From: Magnetovibrio sp. PR-2
Lineage (GTDB): Bacteria; Pseudomonadota; Alphaproteobacteria; Rhodospirillales; Magnetovibrionaceae
Direction: 5' to 3'
NCBI RefSeq assembly: GCF_036689815.1
Contig: NZ_JBAHUR010000001.1
Coordinates: 1 to 64,000, forward strand
DNA: 64,000 nt
How positions within the stretch are numbered: the stretch's first letter is position 1; the number at the start of each line of letters is the position of its first letter. Below, piece by piece: positions 26,290 to 36,082 of this stretch. The position numbers and the translations under genes were made by a program. The notes beneath the pieces were generated by a model, which saw only the letters and a program-made list of their open reading frames with translations, was not told the origin of the DNA and searched no databases.

Positions 26290-28095
26290 CTAGTCGTCGC
26301 CCATTTTTAGGGCGTTGATGAAGGCAGACTGCGGAATTTCGACCCTGCCGAATTGACGCATCTTCTTCTTGCCCTTCTTTTGCTTTTCCAAAAGCTTGCG
26401 TTTGCGCGAAATATCGCCACCGTAACACTTGGCCGTCACGTCTTTGCGCATGGCTGAAATGGTTTCGCGCGCAATCACTTTACCGCCAATGGCGGCTTGG
26501 ATGGGGATCTTGAACAGCTGGCGCGGGATCAGGTCTTTCAAGCGTTCACAAACCTGACGCCCACGGTTTTCAGACTGGGAACGGTGGGCGATAAACGCCA
26601 ACGCGTCTACGGGCTCGGCGTTGACCAAAATTTGGATCTTCACCAAATCGTTTTCGCTATAGCCGTCCATTTCATAATCGAACGACGCGTAGCCGCGCGT
26701 GATGGACTTCAAGCGGTCATAAAAATCAAACACCACTTCGTTCAACGGCAGACGGTAAACGGCCATGGCGCGGTTGCCAACGTAGGTGAGCTCAATCTGC
26801 TCGCCACGGCGATCCGTGCACAAGGACAAGACCGAGCCCAGATATTCATCTGGCACCATAATGGTGGCTTTGATCCAGGGCTCTTCGATGGACGTGATGA
26901 GGGTCGGTTCCGGCATGTCGGCAGGGTTGTGCAAATCCAGCACCGAGCCGTCCATTTGGTGGACCTTATAGGCCACAGAGGGCGCGGTGGTGATCAGGTC
27001 GAGATCGAACTCGCGCTCTAAGCGTTCTTGGATAATTTCCAAGTGTAAAAGCCCCAAGAAGCCGCAGCGGAAACCTTGGCCCAAGGCGATGGAGGTTTCG
27101 GGTTCGAACTCAAAGCTGGCATCGTTCAGACGCAGCTTGCCCATGCTGTCGCGCAAATCGTTGTAGTCGGCAGCGTCCAGCGGGAATAAAGAACAAAACA
27201 CCACAGGAACCGACGGTTGGAAGCCCGGCAAGGGCTCCCCGGCCGGGTTGCGGTCTTCCGTAATCGTGTCGCCCACGTTGGTTTCGGACACGGTTTTGAT
27301 GGACGCGGTGATGTAGCCCATTTCGCCAGGGCCCAGTTCATCCATCTTGGTGATCTTCGGCGAAAAGATGCCCACTTGATCGACTTGATGGGTGGCGCCG
27401 TTGGACATCATGCGAATCTTGAGGCCTTTTTTCAGCACACCGTCTTTCACACGCACCAAAATCATCACGCCCAGGTAGGGATCGTACCAGCTGTCCACCA
27501 GCAAAGCTTTCAGCGGTGCATCGCGTTCGCCTTCGGGACTATCCAAACGCTCGACAATGGCTTCCAAAGTATCTTCGATGCCGATGCCGGACTTGGCCGA
27601 GGCTTCGATGGCGTCAGACGCATCCAGGCCGATAACGTCTTCGATTTGTTGGCGCACACGCTCGGGCTCGGCGGCCGGCAAATCGATTTTGTTCAACACC
27701 GGCACGATTTCCAAATCGTTGTCCAGCGCCAGATAAACGTTGGCCAATGTCTGTGCCTCAACCCCTTGGGAGGCGTCCACCACAAGCAATGCCCCCTCAC
27801 ACGCAGCCAAAGAACGCGAGACTTCATAGGCGAAGTCCACGTGGCCGGGCGTGTCCATCAGGTTGATCTGATAGGTTTCGCCATTTTTGGCCGTATAGCT
27901 CAGACGCACGGTTTGGGCCTTAATGGTGATGCCGCGTTCGCGCTCGATATCCATGTTGTCGAGGACTTGTTCTTGCATTTCACGGTCTTCGAGCCCGCCG
28001 CAATGCTGAATCAAACGGTCCGCCAACGTCGACTTGCCATGGTCGATGTGCGCGATGATGGAAAAATTCCGGATGTGGGAAAGGTCTGTGCTCAT
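26290..28095 (-). CDS. lepA: Elongation factor 4 (LepA)
   Basis: A 601-residue translational GTPase, the normal length, from the ATG at 28095. G1 is [10 protein letters not shown]3 DTPGH and G4 NKID. EF-G-like domains II, III and V and the LepA-specific C-terminal domain follow, ending with the typical [20 protein letters not shown] (split basic tail) and [10 protein letters not shown]. It back-translocates or remodels stalled ribosomes and helps 30S biogenesis. The longer frame to 28215 is not conserved. It lies 46 bases downstream of feoC on the same strand. Confidence 0.98.
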   Translation of the reverse strand: MSTDLSHIRNFSIIAHIDHGKSTLADRLIQHCGGLEDREMQEQVLDNMDIERERGITIKAQTVRLSYTAKNGETYQINLMDTPGHVDFAYEVSRSLAACEGALLVVDASQGVEAQTLANVYLALDNDLEIVPVLNKIDLPAAEPERVRQQIEDVIGLDASDAIEASAKSGIGIEDTLEAIVERLDSPEGERDAPLKALLVDSWYDPYLGVMILVRVKDGVLKKGLKIRMMSNGATHQVDQVGIFSPKITKMDELGPGEMGYITASIKTVSETNVGDTITEDRNPAGEPLPGFQPSVPVVFCSLFPLDAADYNDLRDSMGKLRLNDASFEFEPETSIALGQGFRCGFLGLLHLEIIQERLEREFDLDLITTAPSVAYKVHQMDGSVLDLHNPADMPEPTLITSIEEPWIKATIMVPDEYLGSVLSLCTDRRGEQIELTYVGNRAMAVYRLPLNEVVFDFYDRLKSITRGYASFDYEMDGYSENDLVKIQILVNAEPVDALAFIAHRSQSENRGRQVCERLKDLIPRQLFKIPIQAAIGGKVIARETISAMRKDVTAKCYGGDISRKRKLLEKQKKGKKKMRQFGRVEIPQSAFINALKMGDD

Positions 28096-28141
28096 GGACC
28101 CGGCTTTTAGCACCCTTCCGGGGCCTTGAGAAGCTGGTAAA

Positions 28142-28357
28142 TCAGCCGATCCATTCATAAATTTCCAAAGTTTCGGCGGCGCATTTGCAACAGCTGTCGC
28201 ACTTGGGCCCATCAACGGCCTGAACCCGCCCCTTGCGGATCAGGTGGGCGAGGATATCGCGCAGCACATCTGGGCTGGCCTCAAAGCGCACCATCAGGTC
28301 GCTCAGCGCCGCGCGCTCGTGCTCTTGAACATAGTCTCTGAGCTCTGAAAGCAGCAT
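28142..28357 (-). CDS. FeoC-like [Fe-S]-type transcriptional regulator
   Basis: A 71-residue protein with a winged-helix region ([39 protein letters not shown]) and a C-terminal Cys cluster CDSCCKC, the FeoC pattern. FeoC proteins sit with FeoB and may bind a redox- or oxygen-sensitive Fe-S cluster or protect FeoB from proteolysis. The gene follows the feoB remnant by 17 bases. It is intact although feoA and feoB upstream are damaged. Confidence 0.85.
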   Translation of the reverse strand: MLLSELRDYVQEHERAALSDLMVRFEASPDVLRDILAHLIRKGRVQAVDGPKCDSCCKCAAETLEIYEWIG

Positions 28358-28374
28358 GGTCTGCTTCCTCTATC

Positions 28375-30153
28375 TTATTCATGAATGGAGCTGGATGAGC
28401 CCGCCATCGCCCCAGAAACACTGGGCACGTGGTCGCGCTGGCCTTGTTGGCGCATCAGCCAAATCACCAGGGCAAATGCAACGGTCAGTGCACTCAACCA
28501 CAACGTCGAGGGCCACGGATGACGGCCAAACGTCGCCAATTGATAATAGCCCACGGCCACACCGTAGGCCATGGCGGTGGTCCAAAGGGCTGCGAAGCTC
28601 GACCATTTGCGCCCAAGCTCACGGTTGATCGCCCCCATCACCGCGACACACGGGGTGTAGAGCAAAATCAGCAACAAATACGCAAACGCGCCCGCTTGCC
28701 CGTCGAAGCGGTCCACCATTGCGCCGAAGGTCTGCAACAAGACCTCTTGCGCTTGGGCCGCCGCTTCAACGCTTTCGGTCTCGACCGAGCCCAAATCCAG
28801 CGGATCGGTCAACAGTGAGCCCAAGGCGCTAAAATTTTGCGGGATGGTCTGAACGGCTTCGCCCAGCCCCCCCAAAAGATCGAAGCCTGCGGCGTCTTGT
28901 GCGCCCGTTTCGGCCCCTGGCGCGTCAATGCTGGAATAAAGAGCGTCCAGTGTGCCGACCACGGCTTCCTTTGCAAAAATGCCTGTAAAAATCCCAACGG
29001 TGGCGGGCCAATTGTCCTCACGGATGCCCCTGGGCGCGAACACGGGGACAATGGTGCGGCCAATGGCGCTGAGCACGGATTGCTCGCTATCTTCATTGCC
29101 GAACGAACCGTCGGTGCCGATGGAATTGAGGAAGCTCAACACCATCACCACCATGACAATGATTTGCCCTGCGCCGAATACGAAGCTTTTCAGACGCGTC
29201 CACGCGTGGATCAACACACCGCGCACTTGCGGCACGTGATAGGGCGGAAGCTCCATAATAAACGGGGTCGACGTGCCCATCAGCAGGGTCTTTTTCAAAA
29301 TAAACCCGGTCAAAATTGCGATGGCGATGCCGATCAAATACAGCCCAAACACAATGTTCTGTCCGCCCACCGGGAAAAACGCAGCGGCGAACAAGGCATA
29401 GACCGCCAGCCGCGCACCGCAGGACATGAACGGTGCCATCATCGCGGTGATGATGCGATCGCGTTCTTGTTCCAACGTGTGCGCCACCATAATGGACGGC
29501 ACGTTGCAGCCAAAACCCACGATCAAGGGCACAAACGCTTTGCCTGGCAAGCCGATGGCGCGCATGGAGCGGTCCATCAAGTACGCCGCGCGCGCCATAT
29601 AGCCGGAATCTTCCAAGACCGAGAGGAACAGATACAAAAAGCCGATAATGGGAATAAACGTCGCCACCACCTGAATGCCCCCACCCAAACCGTCGGCCAG
29701 CAACACTTTGATCCACAGGGGCGCACCAACGCTTTCCAACACGGTGCCGACCCCGTCGACAAAGATGGTCCCCGCCGCAATGTCGAAAAAGTCGATGAAC
29801 GCACCGCCGATGTTGATGGTGAAGGTAAACATCAGATACATCAGGCCCAAAAAGATTGGGATGCCGAACAGGCGGCTCAAGACCATGCGGTCCAAGGCCT
29901 CCGAGGCTTTGCGCGATGCCGCCAGTTGGCCTTTGCTGGTGCAGATTTGCGCCAGATGGTGGGCGAAGGTGTAGCGCCCCGGCAGATCCACCACTTCAAC
30001 GGTGCTGGATTAGTGCTCGAACTCACCGACTTTGCGGTCCACCGTCACGCCCGGCCAGTTACCAACCCGCTGGCGGGCTCCGGTCAGAGCATTAAAAAGT
30101 GAGGTCTTGCCGCTGTTGGGATTGCCGATTACCGCAATGGTGATTTGATCCAC
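28375..30153 (-). pseudogene. feoB: feoB, in-frame stop and deleted GTPase domain
   Basis: FeoB is the inner-membrane ferrous iron transporter. The frame opens at GTG 30153 with [20 protein letters not shown] (G1) and reads through VGNWPGVT (G2 region) to GEFEH, where TAA (30010-30012) interrupts it. The same frame resumes as SSTVEVVDLPG (G3), but then jumps straight to RYTFAHHLAQ, which normally lies about 200 residues later. G4, G5 and the helical regulatory domain are therefore missing. The membrane domain is whole (540 residues; GFGCNVPSIMV and the C-terminal Gate region), with no other stop. So either the locus is decaying, or a membrane-only product is made from an internal start. Confidence 0.8.
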
Positions 30154-30370
30154 GATCCAATTCCCATGCCCGGCGTTTTGCCCATGGCGGCGCAGCGTTC
30201 CGCCGTGCAGCCCCCTTGTGCTGCACGATGCGCACTTCGGCGCCAATGGGCATGCCCATATCGCGCATCTTGCGCTCAATCCCCTTGTCGGCCCGGTACG
30301 CCAAAATGCGCACAAGCTCATCTTCTTGAGCCAGGGCTAAAGGAAAACCTTTGTGATCAGCTGGGGACAC
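30129..30370 (-). pseudogene. feoA: feoA, frameshifted near a run of five C
   Basis: FeoA is a small SH3-like partner of FeoB. From GTG 30370 the protein reads as FeoA through [21 protein letters not shown], then leaves frame. Adding one base to the C-run at 30211-30215 (G-run on the coding strand) restores a frame that runs through [13 protein letters not shown] to a stop at 30129, overlapping the feoB start as in normal feoAB operons. Without that base the frame runs on into feoB. A sequencing error is as likely as a real mutation. Confidence 0.65.
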
Positions 30371-30400
30371 GGTACGCCCTCCAATTCGTCAGACTGAATT

Positions 30401-30417
30401 TTGCGAATTATTCGCAA
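30401..30417. promoter_or_regulatory. Fur-type palindrome upstream of feo
   Basis: TTGCGAATTATTCGCAA is a perfect 7-3-7 palindrome 30 bases before the feoA start. Its position and AT-rich core fit a Fur-family operator for an iron-uptake operon. Assignment to Fur rather than another metalloregulator is inference. Confidence 0.55.
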
Positions 30418-30509
30418 CAATTCCTTACAGCTAACAGGGATTTGGAACGCAAGTCAACGCTACATTAGGTTCTGCTGATTGTGCGGCGCATCCAAAGCAC
30501 GCCATTCTA

Positions 30510-30600
30510 AGCCTTCGTCGCTCCCGTAAAAACGGGAGCCCAGGGGCGATTGTGCACAGTCTTCGTGTGGCCCTGGATTCCCGCTTTTGCGGGAATGACG
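30510..30600. repeat. REP-like inverted pair of palindromes
   Basis: Two hairpins, GCTCCCGT/ACGGGAGC (30520-30539) and ATTCCCGC/GCGGGAAT (30577-30596), lie about 40 bases apart in opposite orientation, each with a CCAGGG-type flank. The right half resembles the widespread intergenic motif TTCCCGC...GCGGGAATGAC. It fills the gap between feoA and the GNAT gene. Confidence 0.6.
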
Positions 30601-30657
30601 GGGGGTGTTGGTTCACCCCTTTCCCCGAGGGAGAAGGCAACGCTGGCTTGGGGCGGG

Positions 30658-31143
30658 TTAGAGCGTTAGGCGATAAAACCGCGTGTCCACGGCCATGCGG
30701 GGGAAGGCTTCGGGGAGGGTTTCGGGCGCGATCTGCTCGAACCCGTGCTTTTCGTAAAAGCGGTGCGCGGCTTTGAATTGGGGGGTGGTGCCGAGGTAGA
30801 TAGTTTGCAGCCTTGTCATACGCGCATGGCCCAAGAGCGTTTGCAGAAGCTCTGCCGCGACGCCTTTGTCGCGGCCGCGATGGCTTTCGGCGACGAACAT
30901 TTTGCGCAGGGCCGCTTGTCCGTTGCCGATGTCTTTCAAGGCAATGGTGCCGACCACTTCGACGCCGTCCACCACGACCCAGAAGTTTCCGGTTCCGTTT
31001 TGGTAAAAGCCCGGAATGTCTTGCAGATCCGGCTGGTCATCGTAAGTGATGTCGATGCCGAACTCGGCTTGTTGGATGGGGACGATCAAGTCCCGCACCC
31101 CTTTGGAAAACGCCGGAATATAGCCCAGCACATCCACCATCAT
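30658..31143 (-). CDS. GNAT family N-acetyltransferase
   Basis: A 161-residue acetyltransferase. FWVVVDGVEVVGTIAL is the central beta-sheet, and RKMFVAESHRGRDKGVAAELLQTLL holds the acetyl-CoA pyrophosphate loop (RGRDKG in place of the usual RGxGxG). TIYLGTTPQFKAAHRFYEKHGF ends the fold. The substrate is not predictable. It begins directly after the folD stop with no gap, so it is probably co-transcribed with folD, yggU and yggT upstream. No functional link is evident. Confidence 0.9.
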   Translation of the reverse strand: MMVDVLGYIPAFSKGVRDLIVPIQQAEFGIDITYDDQPDLQDIPGFYQNGTGNFWVVVDGVEVVGTIALKDIGNGQAALRKMFVAESHRGRDKGVAAELLQTLLGHARMTRLQTIYLGTTPQFKAAHRFYEKHGFEQIAPETLPEAFPRMAVDTRFYRLTL

Positions 31144-32058
31144 TTAGGCTTCCGGCTCGTCCACGCCATTGATGCGGCAACACGCCGTGACCGTGTTCGC
31201 CAGCAAGACCCCAATGGTCATGGGCCCAACGCCCCCCGGCACGGGCGTGATAGCACCTGCGACTTGGGACGCACTTTCATAGTCCACATCGCCCACCAAG
31301 CGGGTTTTGGGCTCGCCTTTGTCGTTCAGGCCGCGTTCCGGGGCCGGGATGCGGTTGATACCCACATCGATGACACAAGCCCCCTCTTTGATCCAATCGC
31401 CCTTGACCATTTGCGGGCGGCCCACGGCGGCGACGACGATGTCGGCGCGTTTGACTTCACCGGGCAGGTCCTGGGTGCGCGAATGGGAAATGGTCACGGT
31501 GCAGTTGGCGTCCAAGAGCAACTGCGCCATGGGCTTGCCGACGATGTTGGAGCGCCCAACGATGATCGCGCGCTTGCCCGACAGGTCGTCGCCCAGGGCG
31601 TCTTTAATCAGCATCAAGCAACCGTACGGCGTGCATGGGATCATGGCTTCTTGGCCCGTCGCCAAGCGACCCGAGTTGATCACGTGAAAACCGTCCACGT
31701 CTTTGTCGGGATTGATGGCGTTGATGACCTTGGCTTCGTCCATGTGGTCGGGCAGCGGCAGCTGAACCAAAATACCGTGAACATTGGGGTCGGCGTTGAG
31801 CTCTTCGACCACTTCCAACAGATCGCTTTCCAGCGCGTCCGCATCCAGGCGGAATTCAAACGAGTTCATGCCCGCCGTTTTGGTCTGTTCACCTTTGTTG
31901 CGCACATAGACTTGGCTTGCCGGATCCTCGCCCACCAGCACCACGGCCAATCCCGGCGTAATGTCGTGTTGCTCTTTGAGTTTGGCGACTTTGGCCCCAA
32001 CGCGTTCGCGCAGGCTTTGGGCAAAGGCTTTGCCGTCGATTTTATTGGTATCAGACAT
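31144..32058 (-). CDS. folD: Methylenetetrahydrofolate dehydrogenase/cyclohydrolase
   Basis: A 304-residue bifunctional enzyme that interconverts 5,10-methylene-, methenyl- and 10-formyl-THF with NADP. Conserved parts are [22 protein letters not shown] (substrate Lys near residue 56), [13 protein letters not shown], and the NADP-binding loop [36 protein letters not shown] is the C-terminal signature. The yggT-DUF167-folD order is common in alphaproteobacteria. It feeds one-carbon units to purine, Met and thymidylate synthesis. Confidence 0.97.
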   Translation of the reverse strand: MSDTNKIDGKAFAQSLRERVGAKVAKLKEQHDITPGLAVVLVGEDPASQVYVRNKGEQTKTAGMNSFEFRLDADALESDLLEVVEELNADPNVHGILVQLPLPDHMDEAKVINAINPDKDVDGFHVINSGRLATGQEAMIPCTPYGCLMLIKDALGDDLSGKRAIIVGRSNIVGKPMAQLLLDANCTVTISHSRTQDLPGEVKRADIVVAAVGRPQMVKGDWIKEGACVIDVGINRIPAPERGLNDKGEPKTRLVGDVDYESASQVAGAITPVPGGVGPMTIGVLLANTVTACCRINGVDEPEA

Positions 32059-32073
32059 GGGGGGAGATCTCCT

Positions 32074-32403
32074 CTAGGCGAGGCCCTGGGTGCGGGCCCA
32101 ATCGCCGATCAATTCTTGCAGCTCCACCGCATCACCCTCAACCATCAGCACCTTGTTGCGGCTTGTCTGGCCTTGTACGACATCCAGCTGGGACTTCGCA
32201 AGCTTCCATTGTTTGGCGAGCAACTTGATCAGCGCTGTGTTGGCTTTTCCGCCTTCGGGAACTTGGGTGACGGAGGCCTTGAGCACGTCCTCCCCGTCCA
32301 CATTTTGCATAATGCCGTCAATGGCGTCACGCCGCGCCGATGGGGTGAGACGCACGCGCAACTTCAGGCCCTGTTTGCTCGCGGCAAAAAACGCCAAGAT
32401 CAC
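32074..32403 (-). CDS. DUF167/YggU family protein
   Basis: A 109-residue protein from GTG 32403, whose first bases overlap the yggT stop (ATGTGATC). I rejected the longer frame to 32739 because it would be the wrong frame of yggT. The family core is LKLRVRLTPSARRDAIDGI, then VTQVPEGGKANTALIKLLAKQW and VVQGQTSRNKVLMV. The structure is known for the family, but its function is not. The overlap implies translational coupling with yggT. Confidence 0.88.
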   Translation of the reverse strand: MILAFFAASKQGLKLRVRLTPSARRDAIDGIMQNVDGEDVLKASVTQVPEGGKANTALIKLLAKQWKLAKSQLDVVQGQTSRNKVLMVEGDAVELQELIGDWARTQGLA

Positions 32404-32717
32404 ATCCTGAGCGTCATAATCGTGTCGCCGATCAAGCCCTGCAACAGCATGATACCCAGCAAGACCAAGATCGGGGCGATGTCGATCGCCCCCAGATCCG
32501 GCAAGATCGGACGGATACGACGGTACAGCGGTTCGGTTAACCGGTAAGTGATGTCCACAACCGCATACACAAAGCGATTGGATGTGTTGAGCACCTGAAA
32601 AGCGATCAGCCAGCTCATCACCACGTTGGCGATGATGACAAACCAGTAGATCCCCAACGCAGCGTTGATGACCTTCAATACATTGACCAGAAGTATGTCC
32701 ATAAGTACCCACCACAA
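32400..32717 (-). CDS. YggT family membrane protein
   Basis: A 105-residue integral membrane protein. Two hydrophobic hairpins are joined by a loop with VLNTSNRFVYAVVDITYRLTEPLYRRIRPILPDLGAIDI (given only as the segment at residues 44-82), which holds the family's conserved TEPLYRRIRPILP. Family proteins are linked to osmotic tolerance, cell shape or division-site factors; plant homologues help cytochrome assembly. Its stop overlaps the DUF167 start by four bases. Confidence 0.9.
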   Translation of the reverse strand: MWWVLMDILLVNVLKVINAALGIYWFVIIANVVMSWLIAFQVLNTSNRFVYAVVDITYRLTEPLYRRIRPILPDLGAIDIAPILVLLGIMLLQGLIGDTIMTLRM

Positions 32718-32848
32718 AAGCAGAATTGACCTGAGCCAAATCTAAGCCGTGAACAGGCCCCTAGCAAGGGGCAACGACACTTATTGATCGCTGTCGAACA
32801 GCATTTCGAGACAATTGGGGACATTCAGCAGATGAATAGGGCCTGGCC

Positions 32849-34315
32849 CTAGCTTGGTTGCTGGTCCAACGCAGCGGTGTGGACGCGCACTGTGTTGCGT
32901 CCCGCTTCTTTTGCGGCATACAAGGCTTCGTCCACGTGGCGCACCAATCGTCTGATGTCGTCGGTGTTGGAAAGCTCAGCCACGCCAAAGCTGGCCGTAA
33001 ACCGCCCGACTTCGCCCACATACATGCCTTCGAACGCTTTGCGCAGGTGCTCGGCCAGTTGCTCCGCCCCGTCGACGGTGGTTTCCGGGCAGAGAATCAA
33101 AAACTCTTCACCGCCCCAGCGGCCAAAAACATCGTGTTGGCGGATATTGTCCCGCACCGCCTGTGCACACGCCACCAGCACAGCGTCGCCTTCTTGGTGA
33201 CCAAACGTGTCGTTGACTTGCTTAAACCGGTCCAAATCGAACATCACCACCGACAAACTGCGTTGATACCGGCGAGACCGCTCGAATTCCGCTTCCAGAA
33301 CGTCGTCAAGCTTCATGCGGTTAAAAACACCTGTGAGGCGGTCTATCTCAGAGAGCCGTTCCAGATCCCGGTTCTTTTCCTGGAGCTGGCGGTTGAAGCG
33401 TTTTTGCACTTGATAGCGGTAGATGACAAATGCAAAGCCCAAGAGCGCAACAATCACAACCTGCCAAACCCGAGAATAATCGGTGCCCAGTTCAAAGCGG
33501 AAGGAGAACCACTTGCGCATGATCTCATTGCGTTCATCGGGCCCAATGTCGTCCATGGCCTTTTGCATGGCCGTCAACATCAACAAGTCGTCGTCGCGCA
33601 CCCCGACCCGAAGGGCATGGGTGAAATCGGTTTGGCCGGCAATCTTTAAATTGCTGAGCCCAAGCTTCTGCATGTGATGAGAGACAATAAACAGAGAATC
33701 CACGGCGGCAAAAATTTCACCTTTGGACACACGCAAAAGCGCATCCTGCAAATTGTCGACATACACAAGACGCACTTCTGGATAATTTTGGCGAATATAG
33801 CTTTCGTAGACGTAGCCTTCGATGACGCCTAAGGTGTGATTGGCCAAATCCTCAAAGCCGTTGAGGTAAAGAACCTCATCGCGCGCAACCAAAACAACGG
33901 CAGCATCGATGTATGGATCGGTGAAATTCAAATAGGCGGCACGCTCATCCGTTTTGTTGAGCAAAGACAAGATGTCGCACTTATGCGATTGAGCGAAATC
34001 CAAACTTTCTTGCCAAGACGTCGTTGGCACGAGTTCAATAGGGACGCCCAGCTTTGCCGAGGCTAAGGCCATAAAATCGGCGGCAATGCCAATATGCGCC
34101 CCGTGCTCGTCAATTTTTTCATAGGGCATCCAGCTGGGATCAACACACATGGTGAGGCGGCCAAGGTTCGCCAGATGCTTTTGCTCCGCATCCGTCAGTT
34201 CCAAGGCCCAGGCCTGGGACAGAAATCCAAAGCAAACAAAGGCAAAGGCTATGGCGCATCTAAGCACCAGCCCCAACCCGTCGTTTCGACGCCTGACATC
34301 AAACCGAGGTTCCAT
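32849..34315 (-). CDS. Diguanylate cyclase with periplasmic solute-binding sensor
   Basis: A 488-residue protein. A signal-anchor (about 15-35) precedes a family 3 solute-binding domain (about 45-275; MPYEKIDEHGAHIGIAADF). A transmembrane helix (about 290-310) and coiled coil lead to the GGDEF domain. The active site is GGEEF and an intact inhibitory site RQHD lies five residues before it, so it should make c-di-GMP with product feedback. It therefore ties an external small-molecule signal to c-di-GMP. It is the second gene in the window with a type 3 binding fold used for sensing. It stands next to an MCP gene on the same strand. Confidence 0.95.
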   Translation of the reverse strand: MEPRFDVRRRNDGLGLVLRCAIAFAFVCFGFLSQAWALELTDAEQKHLANLGRLTMCVDPSWMPYEKIDEHGAHIGIAADFMALASAKLGVPIELVPTTSWQESLDFAQSHKCDILSLLNKTDERAAYLNFTDPYIDAAVVLVARDEVLYLNGFEDLANHTLGVIEGYVYESYIRQNYPEVRLVYVDNLQDALLRVSKGEIFAAVDSLFIVSHHMQKLGLSNLKIAGQTDFTHALRVGVRDDDLLMLTAMQKAMDDIGPDERNEIMRKWFSFRFELGTDYSRVWQVVIVALLGFAFVIYRYQVQKRFNRQLQEKNRDLERLSEIDRLTGVFNRMKLDDVLEAEFERSRRYQRSLSVVMFDLDRFKQVNDTFGHQEGDAVLVACAQAVRDNIRQHDVFGRWGGEEFLILCPETTVDGAEQLAEHLRKAFEGMYVGEVGRFTASFGVAELSNTDDIRRLVRHVDEALYAAKEAGRNTVRVHTAALDQQPS

Positions 34316-34377
34316 GCACTAATTTTAGCAGATCAGGCCTGCGGACTGAAACGTTCGAAGGTATTAGAATGTATGAG

Positions 34378-35619
34378 TTATTGTGTGTTGTTTTTGCGAA
34401 TTTGGTCGACGAATGTGTCGGATTGTTCGGACAGTTTGCCCAACTGGCGCGCCAAATCGTCAACCGTTGCCAGCATTTCATGGGCGGCAAAACCGGTTTC
34501 TTCGATAGCATCGCCGACTTCACGAATATAGCTCAAAGACTGGCCGGTGGCATCCGCCGTCTCCCGCGCGTTGACCGAGATTTCCGAAACCGAATCCCGT
34601 TGATCGTCGGCAGCTTGTGTCACTTCATTGGAAATATCGCTGATCGCACCGATGGCCTTGATGACCTCTTCCATAGCCGAACGCGCCCGTTCACCGGCCT
34701 TACGGATGGAACCGATGTGCGCCGAAATTTCATCTGTTGCTTTGGCTGTTTGCGTCGCCAAGCTTTTGACCTCACCAGCCACCACGGCAAAACCCTTACC
34801 GGCGTCGCCCGCGCGGGCGGCTTCGATGGTGGCGTTCAAGGCCAGCATATTGGTTTGGTCGGCAATGTCGATGATCAGCTCGGCCACGTTTTCGATTTTA
34901 GACGTGGCTTCGCCCAGCTCGCCCACCAAAGTGTCGGCTTGATTGACGCGTTCGACAGCTTCTAGAGACATGTTGTTGGAACTGTGCATGCGCTCGACCA
35001 GTTGCTGCACGTTGCTGGACATGGTCTCAGCCGACTGAGCAACGGCGGCCACACCTTGGGCGGCGGCGTCGGACAATGCTATGGCGGAATGCGCTTGGCC
35101 CAGGCTGGACTCGGCACTTTCCCCCATCGCACGTGCGGCGTCTTGGATCGATTGTGTATCCTTGCGCACATCAGACATGGTGCCCTGCACACCCAGCTCG
35201 AAGTTCTGCAGCAAGGCGTTGTGTTCATCATCGTCTGTGGAGGGTGTTTCAACCGTTTCAACAGCTTCGGCTTGCAGGGCTGCGAGGTGTTGCTCCAACG
35301 TGACAATCGCGCGCGCCAATTCGCCAAAAGCGTCTTGATTGTCCGTTAAAGAAGAGTTCGGTGAAACCCCGGCGGCCACGTCATCAACAATGTGGTGTAT
35401 GTCGTCCAAACGCGTGGTCATGCGTTTGCGCACAATCATGGCGTTGACCAGACCCGCCACCAAGCCCACCGCCATGGCGGAGCCGATAAAGCGGCCGCTG
35501 AGCACCACGGAAGTATCCATGCCCAAAATGATCAGCAAGGTGGGAAACAGCGCCCCCGCGCCAAGGCCCAAGGTCACCAGCATTAACCCCAACCGGCCAA
35601 ACTCGTCACGTCCACTCAT
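34378..35619 (-). CDS. Methyl-accepting chemotaxis protein without periplasmic domain
   Basis: A 413-residue receptor from the ATG at 35619. Two close transmembrane segments ([24 protein letters not shown] and [20 protein letters not shown]) leave almost no periplasmic loop. A HAMP-like stretch is followed by the signalling domain, whose hairpin tip is [21 protein letters not shown]. The stretch [22 protein letters not shown] is typical (two segments of the core). It ends in a short Gln/Asn tail with no CheR-binding pentapeptide. It probably senses an intracellular or membrane cue. No other chemotaxis gene is near. Confidence 0.93.
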   Translation of the reverse strand: MSGRDEFGRLGLMLVTLGLGAGALFPTLLIILGMDTSVVLSGRFIGSAMAVGLVAGLVNAMIVRKRMTTRLDDIHHIVDDVAAGVSPNSSLTDNQDAFGELARAIVTLEQHLAALQAEAVETVETPSTDDDEHNALLQNFELGVQGTMSDVRKDTQSIQDAARAMGESAESSLGQAHSAIALSDAAAQGVAAVAQSAETMSSNVQQLVERMHSSNNMSLEAVERVNQADTLVGELGEATSKIENVAELIIDIADQTNMLALNATIEAARAGDAGKGFAVVAGEVKSLATQTAKATDEISAHIGSIRKAGERARSAMEEVIKAIGAISDISNEVTQAADDQRDSVSEISVNARETADATGQSLSYIREVGDAIEETGFAAHEMLATVDDLARQLGKLSEQSDTFVDQIRKNNTQ

Positions 35620-35878
35620 GATCAGGCGCATCCCACTGTTTTCAGACGATAACCACACTCTGTGCCTTAGGTTTACCCCTTTCGGTACGGGAAAATCAAT
35701 CGAAGAACGTGCCCCAAAGCCGAAAGTTATCCCCCTCAGCGTCACAAATTTCTTTCCCGCTCGTCAAAAAAGCAGTCGATGTCAATCGGAGCTTATAATG
35801 CGTGCTGCAAAGGTCGCACTGCATATGTCGCTCTTCTCCCGGTTGGCTCAGCGTGTGAAGTCGACAAAGGAACACTCC

Positions 35879-36070
35879 ATGACCGATACAGACACAGCCG
35901 CAACGGTCCCGCCGACAACACCTGCGGACGAAGGGACGCCTTTTGTCCAAACCGCCATGGCTGCGGCCAATCTGATCGAGCTTTTGCGCGCCCACCCTGA
36001 AGCCTACGCGTTTTTAGAAGCCTTGCTGAAATGTTTGAAGCCGCCCCAGTCCACTTCCAGCGGCACTTAA
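35879..36070 (+). CDS. Small hypothetical protein
   Basis: A 63-residue frame from an ATG with AAAGGA nine bases upstream. The first 25 residues are Thr/Pro/Asp-rich. The rest is a predicted amphipathic helix pair (FVQTAMAAANLIELLRAH; EAYAFLEALLKCLKPP). I do not recognise it. Frame use and the ribosome site suggest it is real, but it could be spurious. The upstream part of the same open frame (from 35339) runs antisense to the MCP gene and was left out. Confidence 0.45.
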   Translation: MTDTDTAATVPPTTPADEGTPFVQTAMAAANLIELLRAHPEAYAFLEALLKCLKPPQSTSSGT

Positions 36071-36082
36071 GTGTTGAAGGCT

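Noticed and set aside
28837-30102. 421-codon plus-strand frame opposite feoB
   Set aside because: Antisense mirror of the FeoB membrane domain with no family resemblance.
30745-32547. 600-codon plus-strand frame opposite folD, GNAT and DUF167
   Set aside because: Antisense to three well-supported genes; composition is His/Gln/Arg-rich, as in mirror frames of GC-rich genes.
35339-35878. Long N-terminal extension of the small protein at 35879
   Set aside because: It runs antisense to the MCP gene and lacks a ribosome site; the ATG at 35879 has one.
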